40,426 nucleotides of DNA from Synechococcus sp. UW140 (GTDB lineage: Bacteria; Cyanobacteriota; Cyanobacteriia; PCC-6307; Cyanobiaceae). Every line of letters starts with the position of its first letter. Position 1 is the first letter of the stretch. The stretch lies in the NCBI GenBank assembly GCA_945877115.1, contig CAMCQR010000013.1, positions 1 through 40,426 on the forward strand. The letters are read 5' to 3'. Position numbers and translations under genes: made by a program. The notes under the pieces were generated by a model. The model had not been told where the DNA came from and did not search any database. It saw only the letters and a program-made list of their open reading frames with translations. Of the stretch, positions 7,939 to 16,205 are shown piece after piece.

Positions 7939-8979
7939 TTACAGCGTCATGGCCAGCCACTCCTTGAGGCGATCCAGGTCGACTTGGATGTCTTGGCCAC
8001 CGGCAACGTTCGGACAGAGCAGGAAGCGGTAATCGAGACCATTGATCGCCGCTAGCTGGAAGAACTCTGGCCTTACGCCGTGGTTGGCCTGGAAGAGCTC
8101 CAGCAGATGGCCGCCCCGGGCGTGCATCAGGTTGGTGAGGGCCCCTCCATGGGGAGCGACGATGTGGGAAACGCCGCGGAAAAGGTTGATCTGTTCGGCC
8201 AGTCCAAGACGATCTCCACGGACGGCCACGAAGCCGTAGGGCTCAAGGAGCGCCATGACCGCTGCCTCGTTGACGACGTTGCGGCTGGGGGCTCCACGAC
8301 GGGAGAGGAAAATCCGTTTTGGTGCTGATCCAGCCGCAGGGATCGGCACCGCAGCTGAAAAGCGACTGGCCAGCTGGTGGATCGCCCAGGGGGAGATGGC
8401 ATCAAAGGGGGCCTGGCCGCCTCGATGCCAGCGGTGGGCGACGCCGGCGATCAGACGCCGAACCTCCAATCCACCCCTTCCCGGCGGACGGTGCGGCAGT
8501 CGACGCCCAGCCTCCACCCCCAACAGGGTGAGCGATTCCTCCTGCCAGGGCTGGAGGCTGGAGGGCACGATCACCAGAGTTGTGTCTCCGCTGCGGGCGC
8601 TGTGATCGTCGGCGGCAATCAGTCTCGGCAGGGCATCGAGGAACCAGTGGAAATAGGCCCCGGACCAGCGGCGGATGTCCACCAGGCTGCAGACGGCGGC
8701 GTCAATCCGCTCCACCCTGGGCAGGAGGCTGCGCAGCACAATGCGCCGCCGATGGGCCACCGTCAGTTCCTTGAGATGGAGGGTTTCCTCCACGATGCGG
8801 CGATGCCTGTCCACCCCCACCAGATCGGGGCCCACCAGCCGTGCCTGCTGATGCACCCCGTAGGCCTGGGGGTCGAGGGAGATCGGCTGGAGGTACTGCT
8901 CCAGCCGGCCCAAGGGTTGCTCCCAGGGATCCTCCAGCCGATAAAGACAGCTCTCGGGGCCGCGCAGTTCGATCCACAT
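7939..8979 (-). CDS. GT61 (DUF563) family glycosyltransferase
   Basis: This encodes 346 residues. Family features are RWSGAYFHWFLDALPRL (about 104-120), KRIFLSRRGAPSRNVVNE (221-238) and SHIVAPHGGALTNLMHARGG (271-290), followed by LLELF. This is the signature pattern of the glycosyltransferase family 61/DUF563 proteins found in cyanobacterial cell-surface polysaccharide loci. The donor and acceptor are unknown. The last gene of a tight minus-strand operon, it starts 6 bases after the pentapeptide-repeat gene ends. It may decorate an exopolysaccharide or glycoprotein. Confidence 0.85.
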   Translation of the reverse strand: MWIELRGPESCLYRLEDPWEQPLGRLEQYLQPISLDPQAYGVHQQARLVGPDLVGVDRHRRIVEETLHLKELTVAHRRRIVLRSLLPRVERIDAAVCSLVDIRRWSGAYFHWFLDALPRLIAADDHSARSGDTTLVIVPSSLQPWQEESLTLLGVEAGRRLPHRPPGRGGLEVRRLIAGVAHRWHRGGQAPFDAISPWAIHQLASRFSAAVPIPAAGSAPKRIFLSRRGAPSRNVVNEAAVMALLEPYGFVAVRGDRLGLAEQINLFRGVSHIVAPHGGALTNLMHARGGHLLELFQANHGVRPEFFQLAAINGLDYRFLLCPNVAGGQDIQVDLDRLKEWLAMTL

Positions 8980-8985
8980 GGCGGC

Positions 8986-10260
8986 TCAGGCCTGGCGAAC
9001 TTCGGGGGTCGGCACCAGCTTGTCGGGGATGCCGCGGCAGCCGCCGGGCAGGCTGCGGCGGGAGCGGGGTCCGCTCCAGGAGGCAAGGTATTGGTGGCTC
9101 TGGGCATCGAGCCCCCGCACGGCGGCCAGGTTGAGGTTTTCGACCATGGCGCCGCTGCCGGCACCGCTGCGCAGATCGATGGGGCCGCTTGAGGCGTTGG
9201 GGGAGGCGGTCTGGGCCCGGCCGAAGAAGAAACGGGTGCCCTCCAGCCGGGCCCCTTCCAAGCTGGCGCCAGCCAGGTTCGTGCGGGCCAGATTGGCGTC
9301 GCTGAGGTCGGCCAGGTGGAAATCACAGCCGCGCAGGTCGGCGCCGTTGAAATCAATGCCCCGCAGGTCCGTGCCGCTTAGGTCGGCTCCCTTAAGCATG
9401 TCCTTCAGGCGGATCACAGGAATGCCATTGAGCCGATCTTCCTCGTAATTCCCCTGGCCATCAAGGATCGCCCGGCCTAGTCGGTTGTCACGGCGCAGGG
9501 GGGTCAGCAGGCGGGCATTGGATAGGAAGCGCAGGATGCGGGCCTTGCCGTCCCGGTCGATGCTGGTGATGACAGCCGCCAACCGTCCTTCGGCCAACAT
9601 GCGCTCCAGGGGCCAATCCTCCAGCATTCCCTCTTCATCGCTGATCAATTCCGAAAGACCATGGATGAAGCTGTCGATCGTCTGGGCCTGGGTGATGCGG
9701 TTCTGCTGGGTGGTGAGGCGTTGATCCACCATCACCTGACGCCAGGCAATCAACAGGGCCACGAAGGCCACCAGGATCTGGCCGAAGGCGCCCACAACCC
9801 CCTCTCCGAGGGCACCGATCGCCTCCCAATTGCGGCTGCGAAAGAGGTTCAGGAGGGGATCGAGCCAGCCCAGGCTCAAGGGAATCGTCACCGCCGCGAT
9901 GACCAATCCCAGCACCGCCAGGGCCAGGGCGGTGGGACCGTCATCAAGGCGGCCGCTCAATTGACGCCACAGCGGCGGTAGCAGCTGCACCAGGGCCAAG
10001 GCCACCAGCACCAGCGAGGCCACCAGGGTGAGGGGGGCGAAACCCCCGACCAGGGCCACCAGGGTGACCAGCAGGGTCAGCAGCAGTTGCAGCGAACTGG
10101 ATCGTTGAATGCGCAGCCAGGCATTGCTGGCCCGAAACACCGGCACCTCTTCGCTGCGGCTGGCCTGGAAGGCGGCCGATCGCAGCGGCTGGACCGCCTC
10201 GCCGGGGAGGGGCTCTTCGGGGGGCAAGGCGGAGAGGGGTTGGTCTTCGAAGCGCGTCAT
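8986..10260 (-). CDS. Membrane-anchored pentapeptide-repeat protein
   Basis: This encodes 424 residues from ATG 10260, one base after the stop of the antiporter gene. Two hydrophobic segments near residues 60-100 (LQLLLTLLVTLVALVGGFAP, then LVASLVLVALALVQLL) and two more near 115-175 make a membrane domain. A cytoplasmic or lumenal region with VDQRLTTQQNRITQAQTIDS follows. Around residues 288-346 come about ten A(D/N)LXX pentapeptides (LKGADLSGTDLRGIDFNGAD, LRGCDFHLADLSDANLARTN), which form a right-handed quadrilateral beta-helix. The tail (SRRSLPGGCRGIPDKLVPTP) is unrecognised. This layout of membrane domain plus short pentapeptide run is common in cyanobacteria, with unknown function. Co-transcription with a Ca2+/H+ exchanger suggests a membrane-homeostasis role, but that is inference. 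Confidence 0.85.
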   Translation of the reverse strand: MTRFEDQPLSALPPEEPLPGEAVQPLRSAAFQASRSEEVPVFRASNAWLRIQRSSSLQLLLTLLVTLVALVGGFAPLTLVASLVLVALALVQLLPPLWRQLSGRLDDGPTALALAVLGLVIAAVTIPLSLGWLDPLLNLFRSRNWEAIGALGEGVVGAFGQILVAFVALLIAWRQVMVDQRLTTQQNRITQAQTIDSFIHGLSELISDEEGMLEDWPLERMLAEGRLAAVITSIDRDGKARILRFLSNARLLTPLRRDNRLGRAILDGQGNYEEDRLNGIPVIRLKDMLKGADLSGTDLRGIDFNGADLRGCDFHLADLSDANLARTNLAGASLEGARLEGTRFFFGRAQTASPNASSGPIDLRSGAGSGAMVENLNLAAVRGLDAQSHQYLASWSGPRSRRSLPGGCRGIPDKLVPTPEVRQA

Positions 10261-10261
10261 C

Positions 10262-11356
10262 TCAGGCGGCGCCCAGTGTGGCGGGCTGGAAATAAAATCC
10301 TGCCGCCAGAATGACGTAAGCCGCCAATAGCAACACCCCTTCGAGCCAGTCGGAGCGTCCATCCAGGCTAACCAAGTTGCTCACCACCACGGCGGTGATG
10401 ATGGCAACGAGCTCATAGAGCTCGAAATGCAGGTCGATCGGATGGCCCATCAGGGGCCCGATCAGCACCAGCAGGGGCACCACCAGCAGGGCCACCAGCA
10501 GGGTGGAGCCGAGGGCCACCGACACCGCCAGGTCCATTTTGTCCTTGCGGGCCATGGTCACGGCGGTCAGGTATTCGGCCACCCCTCCCAGCAACGGCAA
10601 CAGCACGACCCCAGTGAAGAGGGGGCTGAGCCCGAAGCTCTCGGTCACCCCCTCCACCACCCCGACGAACATTTCTGATTCGTAGGCGACGCCGGCGGTG
10701 GCCAGGACCAGCACCAGCAACCAGGGCAAGAGCCGCGGGCGCTGGCCCTGTTGGTAGCCCAGCTCCTCCACATCCGCCTCTGCGACTTCAAACAGACCCC
10801 TGTGGGTGCGCAGTGAAAACAGCAGGGTGAGGCCATAAACCAGCAACAGCACCCAGGCCACAAACACCGAAAACGATTCGCTGCCGGCAACGCCGCGCTC
10901 GCCCTCGCCCATCTGGGTGAGGCTGGGGATGACGATGGCCAGCACCGCCAACGTCATGGCGGTGCCGTTGACGCGAGCGACCACTGGCTGGAAGCTCTGT
11001 TCGCGGCGCCCGATGCCTCCCACCAGCATCGACATGCCGAGGGCCAACAACAGATTGGCCACGATGGTGCCGGTGATGCTGGCCTTGACGATGTCGACCA
11101 GGCCAGCCCGCAGGGCTGTCAGGGCGATGATCAATTCGGTGGCGTTACCAAAAAGGGCATTGAGAAGGGCCCCGATGGAGGGACCCAGGGCAACGGCCAG
11201 TTCTTCGGTGGCGGTGCTGAGCCAGATCGCCAGGGGAATGATGGCCAGAATCGAAGTCACGAAGACGGCGCCATCACCCCAGTGCAGGGTTTCGGCGGCG
11301 ATCGAGAGGGGCACGAAGGCCAGCATCCCCAGGGCGATGGTGGTGCGGAGGTTCAT
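10262..11356 (-). CDS. cax: Ca2+/H+ antiporter (CaX family)
   Basis: This encodes a 364-residue, eleven-helix-type exchanger. The two alpha repeats that form the ion path are visible: repeat 1, ALLNALFGNATELIIALTAL (about 63-82); repeat 2, LPLLGGVAEYLTAVTMARKD, then DLAVSVALGSTLLVALLVVP (about 252-290). An acidic loop (EVAEADVEELG) lies between the halves, as in plant and cyanobacterial CAX proteins. It exports Ca2+ against protons at the plasma or thylakoid membrane and is linked to salt and pH tolerance in cyanobacteria. It is the first gene of the operon with the pentapeptide and GT61 genes (gaps 1 and 6 bases). ATG 11356 is the first Met before the first helix. Confidence 0.93.
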   Translation of the reverse strand: MNLRTTIALGMLAFVPLSIAAETLHWGDGAVFVTSILAIIPLAIWLSTATEELAVALGPSIGALLNALFGNATELIIALTALRAGLVDIVKASITGTIVANLLLALGMSMLVGGIGRREQSFQPVVARVNGTAMTLAVLAIVIPSLTQMGEGERGVAGSESFSVFVAWVLLLVYGLTLLFSLRTHRGLFEVAEADVEELGYQQGQRPRLLPWLLVLVLATAGVAYESEMFVGVVEGVTESFGLSPLFTGVVLLPLLGGVAEYLTAVTMARKDKMDLAVSVALGSTLLVALLVVPLLVLIGPLMGHPIDLHFELYELVAIITAVVVSNLVSLDGRSDWLEGVLLLAAYVILAAGFYFQPATLGAA

Positions 11357-11673
11357 GGAGACTCAAAAGTGCATCCATTGTGCAGGGATTGGCGTCCCAA
11401 GCCGTTCAATTTTCTTCAGCAACGGCAATGGGGACGAGGCTGGCACCAACGAGCCAGGAAGGGTTTCTGAAGAAAAAATAAAAAAATGCATCATAAAATC
11501 ATTTGAAAAAAAATAATGTTAGCGACATAAAGGAAAACTATTTGGTGTGATTGGCTACGAAAAGATGCCCTTAAGTGCTGAGATCTAGATCTGGGCAAAT
11601 TTAAGGTCAAATTCGGCACTTTTTGCAATTTCTGCATCGCCAAGCTGCCTGGTGTTAAACATTCGCTCCCACC
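11357..11673. other. AT-rich divergent intergenic region
   Basis: These 317 bases lie between the antiporter operon (minus) and the tagged amidase gene (plus). They are clearly more AT-rich than their flanks, with A-runs at 11473-11514. I find no gene. Promoters for both directions are expected, and no reliable -10/-35 pair or hairpin stands out. Confidence 0.5.
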
Positions 11674-13378
11674 ATGTTGCGTCCTCTCCATCAGCAAATT
11701 GCCGCCGTAGCCCTTGCCACTACTTTTTCTACGGCGATTCTGCCCCGTCCCGCTGCGGCCGCTGACAGCCTCAAGTTGGAAGATGCCACCATCACCAGCA
11801 TTCAAGAAGCCTTCAAGAGTGGGCTGTTGACTTCCCAGAAGCTGGTTCAGCTATATCTGAATCGGATTCAGGCCTACGACCCGCTGCTGAATTCGATCAT
11901 TTCCCTCAACCCCAATGCCCTGGCCGAAGCGGCCGCCCTCGATGCCGAACGGGTCACATCGGGAGCCCGCAGCATGATGATGGGGATTCCGGTCCTGATC
12001 AAGGACAACATCGATTTCAGTTTGCTGCCAAACACCGCTGGTTTCTTAGGGCTCAAGGATTCCGTCCCCCCCGATAACGCCACGATCGTCCAAAAGCTCA
12101 TCGACGCCGGGGCGATCATCCTGGGCAAGACCTCGCCCACCGAATTTGCCAACTACCTCACCAGCGGCATGCCGGCTGGTTACAACTCCCTGAATGGCTA
12201 TACACTAAATCCCTACAATCCAGTCCTCCAACCTAACAGTGATGGTCGCCCACTCCTCTCCCCCGGTGGCTCCAGTGCCGGATCAGGGTCCGCCTGTGCA
12301 GCCAATCTAGCCACCATTTGCATCGGCACCGAAACTTCGGGATCCATCCTTAGCCCTTCCAACCAGAATTCCCTGGTGGGCATCAAACCCACCGTGGGTC
12401 TTTGGAGCCGGGATGGCATCATTCCCATCGCCGCCAGCCAGGACACCGCCGGACCCATGGCCCGGAATGTGACCGATGCGGCCATCCTGCTGGGGGCCCT
12501 CACCGGTGTCGATCCCAAGGATCCCCAGACCGACACCCAGACCGGTTTGGCGAAAACCGATTACACCCCATACCTTAAAAAAGATGCCCTCGTAGGGGCC
12601 AAGTTGGGCTATTACACCAAGCCTAATAGCAACACAGCAAGTGGAGCTGAGCAACTGGGTATTTTCAATGCCGCCATTAATAAAATCCGCTCCCTGGGGG
12701 CCACGGTTACCGAAATTGCCTTTACACCCCCCAGCAATACCTCAACGGTTCTTACCTATGAATTCAAACGCGGCCTGAATCTTTATCTGGCTACTCTTGG
12801 ATCCACTGCCACGATCAAAACCATCGACGATGTCTATAACTTCATCAACCAATATTTAGCCGATAATCCCGATCCCAATGGCCCCTTCAAATACGGCAAG
12901 GTCCGCATCGACACCTCCCGCCTGATCGATCTTTCCCCCACCAGTGCCGACACATTGAGGTATCTGAACGACCGAGCTTTGGATCTTCAAAACTCCCAAA
13001 CCTTTTGGAATTGATAAGTTCTTGGCTGACAATGGACTCGATGCCATTCTCTATTCCGGCACCGCCGGCGCAGGCATTGGCGCTAAAGCGGGCTATCCCA
13101 CGGTGATCGTTCAAGCTGGCTACCAAACACTCAACAACCTCAATCCCCTGGGAGTCTCCTTCCTGGGCAAGGCTTATCAAGAGGATAAGTTGCTTGGTTA
13201 TGCCTATGCCTATGAGCAAGGATCCCTGGTGAGAATGGCACCCAGCAGCACCCCTGCCCTAGCCGGTGAAACGATCATTGCTGTTCCCGGTCCCCTGCCT
13301 GTGATGGGCATCGGTGGAGCTTTCCTTTGGAGCCGCCGTCTCCGTCGTCGCATTGGCAAGGGGTTGGCCTTGAAGTAG
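11674..13378 (+). pseudogene. Frameshifted secreted amidase with C-terminal tag
   Basis: ATG 11674 begins a signal peptide (QIAAVALATTFSTAILP, then RPAAAA), followed by an amidase-signature domain. The Lys-Ser-Ser triad is present: GIPVLIKDNID (K110), LSPGGSSAGSGSACAANL (cis-Ser about 200) and GTETSGSILSPS (Ser about 224). Frame 1 stops at 13012-13014 after LQNSQTFWN. If the TTTT run at 13003-13006 had three Ts the frame would continue TFGIDKFLADNGLDAILY to TAG 13378, a product of about 567 residues. The end is VPGPLPVMGIGGAFLWSRR, then LRRRIGKGLALK, the tag seen in five other proteins here. Without the fix the enzyme loses the last part of its fold and the tag. Substrate unknown; amidase-signature enzymes hydrolyse amides or peptides. 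Confidence 0.8.
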
Positions 13379-13426
13379 ACCATTTCCAAAGGGCGACCCT
13401 GTCTCGCTTTGGCATGGAAAGAAAGC

Positions 13427-13455
13427 AGGCGACGGATTCTCCGCCGCCTTTTTTT
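13427..13455 (+). terminator. Intrinsic terminator after the tagged amidase
   Basis: The stem aggcgacgga (13427-13436) / tccgccgcct (13440-13449) is 10 pairs with one A-C mismatch and a TTC loop, followed by a run of Ts to 13455. It sits about 50 bases after the amidase stop. Confidence 0.8.
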
Positions 13456-13515
13456 GTGATTTCTTTAGGTTGGCTTTAAGTTTTGCTAAGATATAGGAAA
13501 TTTGTCTGCTGGTCC

Positions 13516-14178
13516 GTGGTCAGGTTTGCTTCGGCTTGTTTTCTGAGATTCAACTTTGTTCCTTGTTCCCCTGCTGTTCCAGCGATGGGAACCGCCTTGG
13601 CCTTGGCCCTGGCGCTCAGTGGGACCCTAGCCCCCAAGGCCCATGGGGCCTGTCTCACCACAGTCGCCGAAAATAACTGTGCCACTTTTGATGCCTCGAC
13701 GCCAAGCATGGCCACACAGACCTTTACTTCTGCCAACCTGCAAACAAATCGCTATTTTCAGCTTGCTTTGCTCACCAATGGCGGAGTTTCCTATACTATT
13801 ACTGGCCTATCCTATAGCAATGACAATATAACTTTTACCAACTTCAGCCCCACCTCCTTGAGCCTCAATGCCAATGGCACAAGATCTTACACCAATATTG
13901 TTGACAACGTCATTAACCTCTCATCACCTTTTTATCTTCGCTATACGCTGCCAACGGGCGTGGCCCCTGGAAGTGTTATACAGGGAACATTGATTGCCAA
14001 TAATGATGGAGACAATAATCTTGGAATCCTATCAGACTCTCTCAATAATTACCAATTAATCAACCGTGACTCCGCCTCCGTGTCCGTAAGCTCTGCAGTG
14101 CCTGCGCCACTGCCCGTCTTGGGAGCCGCTGGATTCTTTGCCTACAGTCGTCAACTGCGTCGCCGAATTCGTTTTTGA
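13516..14178 (+). CDS. Small secreted beta-rich protein with C-terminal tag
   Basis: This encodes about 220 residues. A signal peptide (AMGTALALALALSGTLAP, then KAHGA) is followed by a Ser/Thr/Asn-rich domain of beta strands (YFQLALLTNGGVSYTITGLS, NITFTNFSPTSLSLNANG) and an end of AVPAPLPVLGAAGFFAYSR, then QLRRRIRF. The start is uncertain: TTG 13483, GTG 13516 and ATG 13585 are all in frame. GTG 13516 keeps an arginine-containing n-region and lies just after a possible -10 (TATAGG, 13492). The stop TGA (14176-14178) overlaps the ATG of the HpsJ-like gene (TGATG), so the tagged protein and HpsJ-like protein are translationally coupled. The function of the mature domain is unknown. Confidence 0.75.
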   Translation: MVRFASACFLRFNFVPCSPAVPAMGTALALALALSGTLAPKAHGACLTTVAENNCATFDASTPSMATQTFTSANLQTNRYFQLALLTNGGVSYTITGLSYSNDNITFTNFSPTSLSLNANGTRSYTNIVDNVINLSSPFYLRYTLPTGVAPGSVIQGTLIANNDGDNNLGILSDSLNNYQLINRDSASVSVSSAVPAPLPVLGAAGFFAYSRQLRRRIRF

Positions 14179-14990
14179 TGACCCGTGCCTTTCCCCCCCA
14201 GGATCAAGACAATTTGGGTAGCCAAGTTCCGGTTACGTTTTCAGAGCCTGAGGCGCCCCAACAGGAGCAAGATCGAAGCCTCGGACGCCTGATCTATGAG
14301 TGCGGGCTACTGCTGCGGCTCGGTGGGCTGGGCCTGATTGGCGTCTATTTGGTTTTGGTGCTCAGCCAGTTATTTCCCCTGCAGCTGCTGAAACCCCAAT
14401 GGCAGCTGGATGTCATTGCCAGTCTCTGTGGTGCCGGCAGTTTTGCCCTAGAGGGGGCGCTGTTCATCCTGGTGGCAGAACGCCTTGATGTCATCTCTCC
14501 CGCCAACTTCCAGTGGAGCAGCCGCATCCGCCACCTGGCCCTGCCCGCTGGTCTGGGTTTCTTGCTGCTGATTCCCTTGCATATGAGCGCAACGCAACGA
14601 CTGATTGGCCAACAGAAACTTCAAGATCAAAAGTTGCTGGTTCATCTGCAGGACACCAAACAGCAAATTGCTGATGCCCAATCCCCAGCAGCCTTGCAGA
14701 ATGCGATTTTACCTCTGCAATTGAATCCGACCCCAACAATTCCCTCCAATCCCGCCAGCTTCCCGCTGATCCGTAATTCCCTGCTGCGGGATTTACAGCC
14801 CCAATTGGTACGGATTCAGGAGTCCATTCAGAACAAGCAAAAAAGTTTTGCCGCATCGGCCAATAAAATCCTTATCAAAAATTCTTTGGTAGCCCTTGTT
14901 TACGCAGCGGTCTTTCTGGCGATCACCGCTACGGCCAGCGGTCGTCGCATGGTTCCCCAAGATGTGGTTTCAGCAGGTCCGACTGACTGA
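14178..14990 (+). CDS. HpsJ-like membrane protein (exosortase-associated type)
   Basis: This encodes 270 residues. A disordered N terminus (to about 35) is followed by four hydrophobic segments: LLLRLGGLGLIGVYLVLVLS, VIASLCGAGSFALEGALFIL, LALPAGLGFLLLIPLHMSAT and, near the C terminus, LVALVYAAVFLAITATASG. Between helices 3 and 4 lies a long Gln-rich periplasmic coiled coil (TQRLIGQQKLQDQKLLVHLQ, DTKQQIADAQ). This order, with the LIPL-x-x-x-xx-RL..Q junction, matches HpsJ proteins, known from hormogonium polysaccharide secretion and from HpsJ-like proteins next to cyanobacterial exosortases. The start ATG 14178 overlaps the previous stop. Its coupling to a tagged exoprotein is the best clue to its job in export or anchoring. 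The HpsJ assignment is from layout and motif memory. Confidence 0.6.
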   Translation: MTRAFPPQDQDNLGSQVPVTFSEPEAPQQEQDRSLGRLIYECGLLLRLGGLGLIGVYLVLVLSQLFPLQLLKPQWQLDVIASLCGAGSFALEGALFILVAERLDVISPANFQWSSRIRHLALPAGLGFLLLIPLHMSATQRLIGQQKLQDQKLLVHLQDTKQQIADAQSPAALQNAILPLQLNPTPTIPSNPASFPLIRNSLLRDLQPQLVRIQESIQNKQKSFAASANKILIKNSLVALVYAAVFLAITATASGRRMVPQDVVSAGPTD

Positions 14991-15062
14991 AACCATCGAT
15001 AGCAATACAGACCTTAAGCAAGTCGATTTTCGCTTCATCTCAGTTTTAATTCGTTTCTGACC

Positions 15063-15088
15063 TGTCAATCGTCCTGGGCTGATTGACA
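15063..15088. repeat. Inverted repeat downstream of the HpsJ-like gene
   Basis: tgtcaatc (15063-15070) and gattgaca (15081-15088) form a perfect 8-bp inverted repeat around a 10-base spacer. No T-run follows, so it is not a standard intrinsic terminator; it could be a protein-binding site or an RNA hairpin. Confidence 0.6.
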
Positions 15089-15171
15089 CGTCGAAGTGCT
15101 GCGTGCGCTTGCCGGGCCCCAGGCTTTGGCCCAATTTTTCGACTGTCACAGTCGTCTTAAAGAATTCGCTT

Positions 15172-15197
15172 AAATACTTAAGACTGCATAAGTATTT
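15172..15197. repeat. AT-rich inverted repeat upstream of the lectin gene
   Basis: aaatactta (15172-15180) and taagtattt (15189-15197) form a perfect 9-bp inverted repeat with an 8-base spacer. With a small bulge the pairing extends outward (cttaa / ttaag). It lies about 65 bases before the likely lectin start. A shorter palindrome, cgactg-tca-cagtcg, sits at 15140-15154. These could be operator sites; no factor can be named. Confidence 0.6.
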
Positions 15198-15260
15198 GTT
15201 AAGCTTCCCTTGGCCTTTCCCGCGCCTATACTGAGTATTTTGGAAAATCCATTTACATTA

Positions 15261-15956
15261 GTGTATTTTGGCATTTCCAGCATTCCCTCGCCAAGGAACT
15301 TTCTACGGCCAACCGTCTCAACCATTGCCCTTGGAATCGCCTTAGCTTTGTCCACCATTCCAGCGGCTCAGGCCTATAGCGAGGTCGTCTCATTCACCTA
15401 CGACGGTCGCACATATAAAGCTTATAACAATACATCGCCAATTACCTGGTCTGAAGCCCGTGACTATGCACTCTCCGTGGGCGGCGATTTAGTGAGTTTG
15501 AATACTCTGGCGGAGAATACGGCTGTTTTCGCTCAAATCGGATATTCGAGTATTCCTAGTTTATGGAATTCAGTCCCCGGTTCTCAATTTGTTGGGCCTT
15601 ATATCGGCCTTTTTCAACCGATTGCAACTGACGTTACAACAGGATGGCGATGGGTTGACGGTTCTTTGCTTGGCAGTGACAGTTGGTATCCCACGCAACC
15701 AGACAATGGTTACGGAGTAGAGAACGTAGCGCTATATTTTAATCAAGTAAGTCAATGGGCTGATATTTACGATTGTTCAACTACCTCTGTTCCATGTTCA
15801 GCCAATAACCAACCGGCTAATGATTATCGATCTCAATCGTTCATTGTCGAATTTGACCCAGTTCCTGTTCCCGCTCCAGTTCCAATGTTTGGTGCTATAG
15901 CAGCCTTAGGCTGGGCTCGCCGCCTTCGCAGTCGCGCCAAATCTATCAATATCTAA
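15261..15956 (+). CDS. Secreted C-type lectin domain protein with C-terminal tag
   Basis: This encodes about 231 residues. The signal peptide is STIALGIALALSTIPAAQA. The domain that follows has C-type lectin-like features: YKAYNNTSPITWSEARDYA, LSVGGDLVSLNTLAEN, then GPYIGLFQP, GWRWVDGSLLGSDSWYPTQP, DNGYGVENVALYF and QWADIYDCS. The usual WxDxxC-like and QPDN elements suggest a Ca2+/sugar-binding fold. The end is PVPAPVPMFGAIAALGWARR, then LRSRAKSINI, a divergent version of the shared tag (A for S, one R lost). GTG 15261 is the likely start; TTG 15210 is in frame. A surface-exposed glycan-binding protein is the simplest reading. Confidence 0.75.
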   Translation: MYFGISSIPSPRNFLRPTVSTIALGIALALSTIPAAQAYSEVVSFTYDGRTYKAYNNTSPITWSEARDYALSVGGDLVSLNTLAENTAVFAQIGYSSIPSLWNSVPGSQFVGPYIGLFQPIATDVTTGWRWVDGSLLGSDSWYPTQPDNGYGVENVALYFNQVSQWADIYDCSTTSVPCSANNQPANDYRSQSFIVEFDPVPVPAPVPMFGAIAALGWARRLRSRAKSINI

Positions 15957-16031
15957 TCATTTTCTTCTCAATTGCAACTATCTTCGGGAGTACGCCAGTT
16001 TTGGTTGGCGAAACCCCTGAGTTGCTGCCAT

Positions 16032-16205
16032 TCAGGGGCAGTCGAGCAATCCAGAAGCCGAATCTCCTGTGCCCATCGGCATCCATAAATGTTGAATGGA
16101 TCCAATAGTTGTCAGGGGACTTTGTTGCAAGGTGGCCGGGGAGGCAACCGCCACACCGGTCAGAAACAACGTGACCAGTCCAGTCATCAGCCCTTCGCGC
16201 ACCAT
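16032..16205 (-). CDS. Possible small exported protein
   Basis: ATG 16205 gives 57 residues, MVREGLMTGLVTLFLTGVAV, then ASPATLQQSPLTTIG and so on, ending LLDCP. The first 25 residues are a good signal peptide with an A-S-P cleavage region. The rest is short and unlike anything I recognise. The frame is open further upstream to 16364 but without a better start. It could be a gene remnant. Confidence 0.35.
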   Translation of the reverse strand: MVREGLMTGLVTLFLTGVAVASPATLQQSPLTTIGSIQHLWMPMGTGDSASGLLDCP

